From Kiritimatiellia bacterium (GTDB lineage: Bacteria > Verrucomicrobiota > Kiritimatiellia > RFP12 > DVOR01), in assembly GCA_017457555.1 (NCBI GenBank), contig JAFTHG010000196.1, positions 1 through 16,081 of the forward strand: DNA of 16,081 nucleotides, given 5' to 3'. The notes beneath the pieces were generated by a model. That model worked only from the letters and a program-made list of their open reading frames with translations, made no database searches and was not told the DNA's origin. Position numbers and translations under genes: made by a program. Of the stretch, positions 8,620 to 14,602 are shown piece by piece (the first letter of the stretch is position 1; the number at the start of each line of letters is the position of its first letter).

Positions 8620-10041
8620 TTACGGCAATTCTCCGGCCAACCCATGGTGACGGCAGTAATCAATTGCGGCTTGAAGCACCTTGCGGTTAGTTTCAATCAA
8701 GGCGGGCTTCTTTGCGAAGGAACGTTCCAGTGCTTCAATCAACACATGCGCCGGAATACCCAAGGCATCCAGTGCAATTAAGCCACCCAGAATCGCCACA
8801 TTTGCGGCCTTGGGCACACCATTGGCCATTGCGATTTCAATCGCAGGAATCTGCACAATCCGCACATCAGGCGGCAGTTCCCCAGGCAGAACCACTGTTG
8901 AATCAACCAGAGCCACGCCAGCGGGTTTAACGGTCTTCAGGTGTTTCGCACAGGCGGCCTGATTCATCACCACGAGCAATTCCGGATTTTCAACAGCCGG
9001 TGCGCCAATCGTGCGGGTTGAGGTCACCACCGTACAGGCGGCATCACCGCCGCGCTGTTCGGGACCATAACTCGGCAACCAAGTAGTTTCCAAGCCCATC
9101 GCTCGGGCAGCATCTGCCACCACCAAACCCAAACTCAAAATGCCTTGTCCGCCAAAACCGGTGAACTTGAAGCGACGTTCCTTATCTTCCGTGGCTTCAC
9201 ACTTGGGATCTTCCGAGCCGTCATCACCAAAGAATGTGGCCAGATTCACCCAAGGTTTGGGTTCCGGACGCGGTGTAGCCTCCGCAGAACGGTCACGCAG
9301 ACAACCGAGCGGATACTCCTTCTCCAACTTTTCAATCACAAAGTTGGCCGCATCCAACGGCGTTCCGCGCATGGAGGTCGGGCATGGCGAGAGAATTTCC
9401 ACGAAAGTGTAACCCTTGCGGTCACGCTGAATTTCCAAAGCCTTGCGGATAGCCTGACGGGCCTTCATAATCCGCTTGGTATCTGCGACAGAAACGCGCT
9501 CAATATAGACCGGCAGATCCAACTGATTCACCAGCTCTGCCATGTGCAGTGGCATCCCATCTGTTGCAGGATTACGCCCCAACGGTGAGGTGGTGGTCTT
9601 CTGCCCGATCAACGTAGTCGGTGCCATCTGACCACCCGTCATACCATAAATCGAGTTATTGACGAAGAAGACGGCCATGTGTTCACCACGTGCTGCAGCC
9701 TGTAATGTATGCCCCAATCCGATTGCCGCCAGGTCACCATCACCCTGATAGGAAATCACAATGGCTTTATCTTTCAGACGACTGATTGCCGTAGCCATCG
9801 ACGGAGCCTGACCGTGCCCGGCGCTCACGCCACCCACATCCCAATAGTAGTAACCAAAAACGGCACACCCGATCGGATTCACAATCACCGTCTTATCCTG
9901 CAAGCCTAAATCAACATAGGCTTCGGAAAGCAGTTTATGAATGATGCCATGTCCGCATCCGGCACAATAGTGCGTAATCCGGTTTTCGGAGCCGGAGCGG
10001 GAGAACACGTCAAACATGCCTTTTGCTTCAAGCGTCGCCAT
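8620..10041 (-). CDS. 2-oxoacid:ferredoxin oxidoreductase, fused beta (TPP-binding) and gamma subunits
   Basis: Catalyses oxidative decarboxylation of a 2-oxoacid to acyl-CoA with ferredoxin, or the reverse. Residues ~1-245 are the beta subunit: GDGD (100-103) and NNS (128-130) bind TPP-Mg, and C26, C29, C59 and C220 match the four cysteines that hold the [4Fe-4S] cluster in archaeal 2-oxoacid:ferredoxin oxidoreductases. A Pro/Glu/Lys-rich linker (~250-288) joins residues ~290-473, a gamma domain with GFGGQG (295-300) and a WLPSYGPEQRGG stretch. In most anaerobes beta and gamma are separate genes. The frame runs unbroken through the linker, so this is a true fusion in the sequence given. The start ATG at 10041 overlaps the alpha-subunit stop (TAATG). 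The substrate could be 2-oxoisovalerate (VOR) or 2-oxoglutarate (KOR). Confidence 0.93.
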   Translation of the reverse strand: MATLEAKGMFDVFSRSGSENRITHYCAGCGHGIIHKLLSEAYVDLGLQDKTVIVNPIGCAVFGYYYWDVGGVSAGHGQAPSMATAISRLKDKAIVISYQGDGDLAAIGLGHTLQAAARGEHMAVFFVNNSIYGMTGGQMAPTTLIGQKTTTSPLGRNPATDGMPLHMAELVNQLDLPVYIERVSVADTKRIMKARQAIRKALEIQRDRKGYTFVEILSPCPTSMRGTPLDAANFVIEKLEKEYPLGCLRDRSAEATPRPEPKPWVNLATFFGDDGSEDPKCEATEDKERRFKFTGFGGQGILSLGLVVADAARAMGLETTWLPSYGPEQRGGDAACTVVTSTRTIGAPAVENPELLVVMNQAACAKHLKTVKPAGVALVDSTVVLPGELPPDVRIVQIPAIEIAMANGVPKAANVAILGGLIALDALGIPAHVLIEALERSFAKKPALIETNRKVLQAAIDYCRHHGLAGELP

Positions 10042-11093
10042 TACAGGGCTCCTTTCACTGCGCGGACAATATCCTGCACCGGAATCAGCATACCACCCAT
10101 CCGGTTGATTAAGCCAACGCCTTCCGCTGGTAACAAGCCTTCACGTGCTAAGTGCAATACCACATCATCGCGGAATTGACCGGCACTCATTTCCACCGTA
10201 AAGAGGCGTTTCTTTGCCAGAGGACGCAAAGCGTCAATGGGGAATGGCGAGAGGGTTATCGGACGGAAGAGGCCGACCTTAATGCCTTCGGTACGGAGCA
10301 TATCCACCACCGTGCGCGCATTGCGGCTACTGGAGCCATAGGCCATCAACACCACATCGGCATCATCACAGAGATAATTTTCGGCCAATTGGAAAGCCTT
10401 ATCCATCTTGGCATACTTCCGTTGCAACTTCACATTCATGCGTTCCTGCGCCGGAGCATCCAGATAAATGGATGTCAGAAGATTACGCCGGGTTTCGGGC
10501 GTTCCCTGTGTTGCCCACGCCGAAGTATCCACTGGCGGCATCTCTACCTTCGGCAGGCGCAGCGGTTCCATCATCTGCCCCAACTGACCATCCGAGAGAA
10601 CAATCGCCGGTGTGCGATATTCAAAGGCCTTTTCAAAAGCTAACATCGTCAGATCGCACATTTCCTGCACATTGCCAGGCGCCAGCACAATGCACCGATA
10701 ACTGCCGTGTCCGCCACCCTTTACGACCTGATTGTAGTCGGCCTGTTCCGGATAGACATTTCCCAAACCGGGACCGGCGCGCATCACATCCACGATTACT
10801 GTGGGAATATCCGTGGCAGCCATGTAGGAAATGGCCTCTTGCATCAATGAGAATCCGGGGCCGGAAGTGGCAGTCAGCGCCTTACATCCTGCGGCCGCTG
10901 CGCCGTAGAGCATGTAAGCCACCGCGTCTTCACTCTCGCCCTGAACAAAGATACGCCCCGTTGCAGGAAAATATTCTGCCGCTTTGTGTGCCACTTCGGA
11001 AGCCGGCGTAATCGGATAACCGAAATAACCCTCTGCACCGGCATAGAGTGCACCAATCACAACGGCTTCGTTACCTTTTACGAATTTAGTCAT
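10041..11093 (-). CDS. vorB: 2-oxoacid:ferredoxin oxidoreductase alpha subunit (VorB/KorA-type)
   Basis: Pyrimidine-binding/alpha subunit of the CoA-dependent oxidoreductase. GYFGYPITPASE near the N-terminus, TATSGPGFSLM, MRAGPGLGN, and GGGHGSYRCIVLAP followed by LSDGQLGQMMEPL match the proteins annotated VorB (3-methyl-2-oxobutanoate:ferredoxin oxidoreductase) more closely than classic KorA; no gamma domain is fused here. I placed the start at the ATG at 11093 (350 residues): it overlaps the ferredoxin stop as ATGA and has AAAGGTGG upstream. An earlier in-frame start at 11156 would add 21 unrelated residues from within the ferredoxin gene. Substrate specificity between branched-chain 2-oxoacids and 2-oxoglutarate cannot be settled by eye. 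Confidence 0.92.
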   Translation of the reverse strand: MTKFVKGNEAVVIGALYAGAEGYFGYPITPASEVAHKAAEYFPATGRIFVQGESEDAVAYMLYGAAAAGCKALTATSGPGFSLMQEAISYMAATDIPTVIVDVMRAGPGLGNVYPEQADYNQVVKGGGHGSYRCIVLAPGNVQEMCDLTMLAFEKAFEYRTPAIVLSDGQLGQMMEPLRLPKVEMPPVDTSAWATQGTPETRRNLLTSIYLDAPAQERMNVKLQRKYAKMDKAFQLAENYLCDDADVVLMAYGSSSRNARTVVDMLRTEGIKVGLFRPITLSPFPIDALRPLAKKRLFTVEMSAGQFRDDVVLHLAREGLLPAEGVGLINRMGGMLIPVQDIVRAVKGAL

Positions 11094-11341
11094 TGGGCAC
11101 CACCTTTCGGTGCAGGATCGGGCTTCTCTATGTGCAGGGCATACGGCTCCGGACAATTATAGAAGCACATACCGCAACCAATACAGCCGCTTCCTTTGTA
11201 GGCAACGGCTTTCACGCCAAAACGATTGTAGGTCTCGGAAATTTCAAGGCAACCCTTCGGACACGCTGCCACGCAGCGGCCACAACTCTTACAGCTGTCA
11301 GGTTCAATCCGCGGATACGGTAAATCAAACTGCTTTTCCAC
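11090..11341 (-). CDS. 2x[4Fe-4S] ferredoxin subunit (delta) of the 2-oxoacid oxidoreductase
   Basis: An 83-residue electron-transfer subunit. Two complete CX2CX2CX3C motifs are visible (C17, C20, C23, C27 and C53, C56, C59, C63, numbered from the chosen start), each ending in Cys-Pro, so it should carry two [4Fe-4S] clusters that pass electrons from the beta subunit to free ferredoxin. The start chosen is the GTG at 11341, because AAAGGAG lies exactly 6 bases upstream; an ATG at 11386 would extend the protein by 15 residues that include that Shine-Dalgarno. The stop overlaps the start of the alpha gene (ATGA). The order ferredoxin, alpha, beta(-gamma) is the usual VOR/KOR order. Confidence 0.92.
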   Translation of the reverse strand: MEKQFDLPYPRIEPDSCKSCGRCVAACPKGCLEISETYNRFGVKAVAYKGSGCIGCGMCFYNCPEPYALHIEKPDPAPKGGAQ

Positions 11342-11347
11342 GCTTGG

Positions 11348-11354
11348 CTCCTTT
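11348..11354 (-). promoter_or_regulatory. Ribosome binding site deciding the GTG start of the ferredoxin gene
   Basis: AAAGGAG on the minus strand, 6 bases before GTG at 11341. No comparable site stands before the longer ATG start at 11386. Confidence 0.8.
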
Positions 11355-11416
11355 CGGTTAAGCGGAAATGTGAAGCATGCCATCATATTAATTCAAACGG
11401 CACTTTCCACGTGCAT

Positions 11417-11452
11417 ATAAACAGTTTATCACAATATGATTGGATGAAGCAA
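11417..11452 (-). promoter_or_regulatory. Candidate promoter and palindromic operator of the oxidoreductase operon
   Basis: On the minus strand a TTGCTT -35-like box (11447-11452) is followed 16-18 bases later by GATAAA (11425-11430) or TAAACT (11423-11428), each matching four of six -10 consensus bases. A perfect inverted repeat, ATAAAC-T-GTTTAT on this strand (11417-11429), overlaps the -10. The leader to the GTG would be ~75 bases. The boxes are weak, so this is a candidate only. Confidence 0.4.
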
Positions 11453-11565
11453 TATAAAGCACCGGATTCATCACCCTTTTTGATGTGACCCTTCGGCTTT
11501 TTACGAAAACGTCTGCCTCCCCTTTCTGCAACACCTCATTCAAATCAAATCCTCCACAGCGCACC

Positions 11566-11844
11566 TTAGAGGCGCACCGTCTTCATCAATCGCCGCAATT
11601 GCCGTTGTTGATGCTGACGCCGATCAATCGCTTCCTGAGAAGATGCGGACGGTATCCACGGCTGTGTCCGCCACTTTTCTGCTTCTTTTACACTGTCAGC
11701 CGACACCATCTCACGTTTGATTCCCCGTTGAGCAAAGAGACGATCGGTTTCCGCCAGACGCAATTGCGCCACTTCAATCAAATCGCCTGACCGCTTCACC
11801 GTCTTCCGGATCCGTCGCAAAAAGGCTTCCGTTGGTTCATCCAT
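11566..11844 (-). CDS. Small charged hypothetical protein (92 aa)
   Basis: I do not recognise this protein. It is strongly charged (many Arg, Lys, Glu and Gln), has no signal peptide, membrane segment or cysteine, and is probably mostly helical; the C-terminal third (AIDRRQHQQRQLRRLMK) is basic and could contact nucleic acid, but that is a guess. Evidence that it is a gene: an AAGGAG Shine-Dalgarno (11852-11857) lies 7 bases before the ATG, and an AT-rich segment with a TATAAA-like box (about 11904-11909) lies ~60 bases further up. An open frame on the opposite strand (11485-11790) has no ribosome binding site. It stands alone: 224 bases separate it from the ferredoxin gene downstream, with no clear terminator between, so it could belong to the same transcript. 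Confidence 0.6.
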   Translation of the reverse strand: MDEPTEAFLRRIRKTVKRSGDLIEVAQLRLAETDRLFAQRGIKREMVSADSVKEAEKWRTQPWIPSASSQEAIDRRQHQQRQLRRLMKTVRL

Positions 11845-12005
11845 TGCGTTTCTCCTTACACCCCTCTACACTCCGTTTGATATGGAAAAAGGTTACACCT
11901 ACCTTTATAATATTAGCCGTTTGTCAGCGAACCGCCTCCTCCGTAAGCAACACCCTCCTCCGAAGAGGCCTACGCATAAGCGCGTAAAGCATCTCACAAA
12001 ACGAC

Positions 12006-12039
12006 AACATCAAGCGCCCTTTCCTAAACGCTTGATGCT
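12006..12039 (-). terminator. Putative terminator downstream of the small membrane protein gene
   Basis: Arms 12029-12039 and 12006-12016 form an 11-bp stem in the minus-strand transcript (AGCATCAAGCG with CGCTTGATGTT, one G-U pair) with a 12-base loop, followed by GTCGTTTTGTG. The T-run is short, so efficiency is uncertain. It lies ~50 bases after the stop at 12088. Confidence 0.55.
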
Positions 12040-12087
12040 TTGTTGAGTCTGATGTGTTTTCTACAAAATAACAAAATCTGTGCGCCA

Positions 12088-12411
12088 TCACATGATTAAC
12101 CAAAAAATGCCGCAAACAATCAATGCAATAAATACGAATAACCCCACCAGTTTCGCGTCCAGTTTAGACGGTTCATCTTTCTCACATGACCACGAAAAGG
12201 CTTCTTTCCAATTCGGGACTTGATCCAAATATGCATGAAAACCTTTACTCACCTCGCTAAACGTCACGTCACGCGTACAATGATAAAGGCATTTCTCTGT
12301 CGCCTCTTGATATTCTAACGCAACACATTGTCCATCAACGAAATCCGCTTGAAGAAAGTCATATGCAGATGATTCTTGCGACAGAATGATAAAACCTCCT
12401 TGTGTTACCAC
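12088..12411 (-). CDS. Small hypothetical protein with C-terminal membrane anchor; start codon uncertain
   Basis: I do not recognise a named family. The body has an alternating hydrophobic/aromatic pattern (IILSQESSAYDFLQA, then VALEYQEATEKCLYH) and a WKEAFSW motif, and ends with one transmembrane helix (LVGLFVFIALIVCGIFWLIM), so it is probably tail-anchored with a cytoplasmic domain. The open frame reaches back to 12702, but that part lies inside the PEPCK gene and across its terminator, so it is not this gene. Starts available: GTG at 12411 (107 residues, no Shine-Dalgarno) or a non-AUG start, ATT at 12387 (99 residues), which lies exactly 7 bases after a perfect AAGGAGG (12395-12401). No in-frame ATG exists before the final codon. 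Coordinates given use the GTG. Confidence 0.55.
   Translation of the reverse strand: MVTQGGFIILSQESSAYDFLQADFVDGQCVALEYQEATEKCLYHCTRDVTFSEVSKGFHAYLDQVPNWKEAFSWSCEKDEPSKLDAKLVGLFVFIALIVCGIFWLIM
12395..12401 (-). promoter_or_regulatory. Strong Shine-Dalgarno without an AUG behind it
   Basis: AAGGAGG on the minus strand. In the downstream frame the codons ATC, ATT and CTG lie 4, 7 and 10 bases away. The nearest ATG is out of frame. Confidence 0.5.
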
Positions 12412-12487
12412 CTGCTGCTGAGCAACAGCATTGCCAACAATTTCAACAAGACAAGTGTCTGAATCACCACATGAAACATTGATAAAT

Positions 12488-12517
12488 AAAAGAGGCACCC
12501 GAATGGATGCCTCTTTT
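12488..12517 (-). terminator. Rho-independent terminator of the PEPCK gene
   Basis: Arms 12505-12517 and 12488-12500 form a 13-bp stem in the minus-strand transcript (AAAAGAGGCATCC with GGGTGCCTCTTTT, one G-U pair) around a 4-base loop, followed by ATTTATC. It lies 21 bases after the PEPCK stop. Confidence 0.9.
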
Positions 12518-12538
12518 GATTTGGGATCAAACCGAATC

Positions 12539-14410
12539 TTACTTGTTGAGTGCTTCGGTGATTTCTGCGAGCTTAGCGGTGAGAGCCGCAGGAATGCGGT
12601 CGCCGAACTTCTCCCAGGATTCCTTAACGCCGGCAACTTCCTTCTTCCAGCCTTCGATATCGACGGTGAGGAGTTCCTTGAGCGTTTCAGGGGTGGTTTC
12701 ACAACCGGTCAAATCGATTGCATCGTCGGTCGGCATGATGCCGATTGCGGTTTCCTTGGTGGAAGCCTTACCTTCGATTGCTTCGCAGACCCACTTGAGG
12801 ACGCGGCTGTTGTCACCGAAGCCGGGCCACATAAAGTTACCATCGGCATCCTTACGGAACCAGTTCACGAAGAAGATCTTCGGCAACTTGTCGGTGGCGA
12901 CCTTTTCGCCCATCGCGAGCCAGTGACCGAAGTAGTCGGCCATATTGTAACCGCAGAAAGGCAACATTGCGAAGGGGTCACGGCGAACCTGACCGATCTG
13001 GTCGGAGATCACAGCGGCGGTCACTTCAGAACCGGCAGCTGAGCCCATATAGACGCCGTGTGCCAAGTCCTTAGCCATGTTGACCAAAGGAATGGTAGAG
13101 GGACGACGGCCACCGAAGAGGATTGCATCCACCGGCACGCCGGCGGGATCTTCCCATTCCTTGGCGATCACGGGGCACTGATCTGCAGGAGCGGTGAAGC
13201 GGGAGTTCGGGTGAGCAGCCTTGATGAAATCACCGGTGCCGTCGGCATTAGCGACCATCTTGTTGGGCTTTTCCTTGGAAGCATAGCAGTCATTGCCCTT
13301 CCAGTCGATACCGTGAGCCGGAGCAGGCACGCCCATATCTTCCCACCACACATCGCCGTCATCGGTGAGAACCACGTTGGTGAAGATGGTGTTGGCGCGG
13401 CAAGCTTCGAGAGCGTTGGGGTTGGACACCTTGGAGGTACCGGGAGCCACACCGAAGAAGCCGTTTTCAGGGTTGATAGCGTGGAGCTTACCGGTGGTCT
13501 TGTCAACGTGAATCCATGCGATATCGTCACCGCAGGTTTCAACCTTCCAGCCGGGGAGCGTGGGGAGCATCATGGCGAGGTTGGTCTTACCGCAAGCCGA
13601 GGGGAATGCTGCCGTCACGAAGTAGCTCTTGTTTTCAGGGCTGGTGAGCTTCAAGATGAGCATGTGTTCAGCCATCCAGCCTTCCTTCTTGGCCAGAGCC
13701 GAAGCGATGCGGAGAGCGAAGCACTTCTTACCGAGGAGTGCGTTGCCGCCGTAACCGGAGCCGAAGGACCAGATAGCTTCTTCACCCGGGTCCGTGAACT
13801 GGGTGATGTACTTCTTTTCCATCGGAGCGCAAGGCCATGCCACGTCTGCCTGACCGGGTTCGAGCGGAGCGCCCACGGAGTGGTAGCACTTCACATATTC
13901 AGCGCCCTTGTTGATGAGGTCGAGAGTGGCATCGCCCATACGGGTCATGATGCGCATATTGCAAACGACGTATGCAGAGTCGGTGAGTTCAACGCCGAGC
14001 TTGGAGAGCGGGGAGCCGATGGGGCCCATCGAGTAAGGGATGACGTAGAGGGTGCGGCCCTTCATGCAGCCCTTGTAGAGTTCCCACATGATTTTCTTCA
14101 TTTCGGTGTGATCCATCCAGTTATTGGTGGGACCTGCATCTTCCTTGTTCTTGCAGCAAATGTAGGTGCGACCTTCCACGCGTGCCACGTCGGATTCGTG
14201 AGAACGGACGAGGTAGCAGCCGTGGCGAGTCTGTTCATCGAGCTTAATCCATGCGCCGCGTGCTACTTCTGCGGCAGCGAGGGCATCATAGTCTTCCTGA
14301 GAACCGTTGCAAACGACGATTTTGTCAGGGGTTGCGTGATCAGCGAATTCCTTCACCCATGCCTTTAATTCAGGATTGGTGATTTTATCAAGGCAGCAGC
14401 AGCAGCTCAT
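12539..14410 (-). CDS. pckG: Phosphoenolpyruvate carboxykinase, GTP-dependent
   Basis: Interconverts oxaloacetate + GTP with PEP + CO2 + GDP in the cytoplasm; in fermenting anaerobes it often runs towards oxaloacetate on the succinate route. The nucleotide P-loop PSACGKTNLAMM is present, with the reactive C273 and K275; CGDDIAWIHVD holds the metal-binding Asp pair, and GGRRPSTIPLV and the substrate-binding region RTYICCKN are present. The length of 623 residues is normal for the GTP family; the ATP-type enzyme has a different P-loop and is shorter. I chose the ATG at 14410 because GGAG lies 7 bases upstream; an earlier in-frame ATG at 14485 would start within the leader. The N-terminus is odd, with four Cys in a row (MSCCCCLDK) from a TGC repeat. 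Third positions are richer in C and G than in neighbouring genes, a sign of high expression. Confidence 0.97.
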   Translation of the reverse strand: MSCCCCLDKITNPELKAWVKEFADHATPDKIVVCNGSQEDYDALAAAEVARGAWIKLDEQTRHGCYLVRSHESDVARVEGRTYICCKNKEDAGPTNNWMDHTEMKKIMWELYKGCMKGRTLYVIPYSMGPIGSPLSKLGVELTDSAYVVCNMRIMTRMGDATLDLINKGAEYVKCYHSVGAPLEPGQADVAWPCAPMEKKYITQFTDPGEEAIWSFGSGYGGNALLGKKCFALRIASALAKKEGWMAEHMLILKLTSPENKSYFVTAAFPSACGKTNLAMMLPTLPGWKVETCGDDIAWIHVDKTTGKLHAINPENGFFGVAPGTSKVSNPNALEACRANTIFTNVVLTDDGDVWWEDMGVPAPAHGIDWKGNDCYASKEKPNKMVANADGTGDFIKAAHPNSRFTAPADQCPVIAKEWEDPAGVPVDAILFGGRRPSTIPLVNMAKDLAHGVYMGSAAGSEVTAAVISDQIGQVRRDPFAMLPFCGYNMADYFGHWLAMGEKVATDKLPKIFFVNWFRKDADGNFMWPGFGDNSRVLKWVCEAIEGKASTKETAIGIMPTDDAIDLTGCETTPETLKELLTVDIEGWKKEVAGVKESWEKFGDRIPAALTAKLAEITEALNK

Positions 14411-14505
14411 GTTGCTTCTCCGATGTTTCAATGTTTTACTGTTTTTCCCGATGGGCTTGGCCGCGCACTCGCGCTTCCGCCACAACGGGCGCTTAAACGG
14501 ACTCT

Positions 14506-14535
14506 ATTATATCGCAGTTTCGGGGTCGGGTGCAA
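14506..14535 (-). promoter_or_regulatory. pckG: Sigma70-type promoter of the PEPCK gene
   Basis: On the minus strand TTGCAC (-35, 14530-14535) and a perfect TATAAT (-10, 14506-14511) are separated by 18 bases. Transcription would start near 14499 and give an ~88-base leader with two small GC stems (CGCC/GGCG and GCGC/GCGC) before the GGAG ribosome binding site. Confidence 0.8.
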
Positions 14536-14541
14536 GCACCC
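14528..14541. promoter_or_regulatory. Palindrome overlapping the PEPCK -35 box (candidate operator)
   Basis: A 6-2-6 inverted repeat, GGGTGC-TT-GCACCC on the minus strand. It covers the whole -35 hexamer, the place where a repressor would block RNA polymerase. No T-run follows on either strand in terminator position, so a terminator role is less likely. The binding protein is unknown. Confidence 0.4.
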
Positions 14542-14602
14542 TTTTCGTTTTCCTTACGGATTTTTCATGCTATACAATAAGAGTGAAGGGGTGGTCATAC
14601 TT

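Noticed and set aside
9145..9588. A 147-codon plus-strand frame opposite the beta-gamma gene
   Set aside because: Antisense to a strongly conserved enzyme, without ribosome binding site or recognisable domain.
11408..11413. CACGTG palindrome upstream of the ferredoxin gene
   Set aside because: A six-base palindrome occurs too often by chance to call a site.
11931..11964. Two copies of CCTCCTCCG, considered as a repeat or operator
   Set aside because: Only two short copies separated by ten bases; too little to support any function.
11924..12115. A 63-codon minus-strand frame
   Set aside because: No Shine-Dalgarno, overlaps the end of the small membrane protein gene and contains the putative terminator hairpin.
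12412..12702. N-terminal extension of the small membrane protein frame into PEPCK
   Set aside because: These codons overlap the conserved PEPCK C-terminus in another frame and read through its terminator; the product there is Ser/Arg/Lys-rich and unconvincing.
12431..13042. Plus-strand open frame of 203 codons across the 3' end of PEPCK and its terminator
   Set aside because: It runs through the terminator hairpin and is antisense to conserved PEPCK sequence.
13058..14368. A 436-codon open frame on the plus strand opposite the PEPCK gene
   Set aside because: It is a mirror of the strongly biased PEPCK codons, has no ribosome binding site, and encodes a low-complexity His/Val/Gly-rich product; PEPCK motifs on the minus strand are unambiguous.
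14391..14407. TGC triplet repeat considered as a phase-variable tract
   Set aside because: Triplet length changes would not shift the frame and the run is only four TGC units, so on/off switching is not expected; kept only as an amino-acid oddity.
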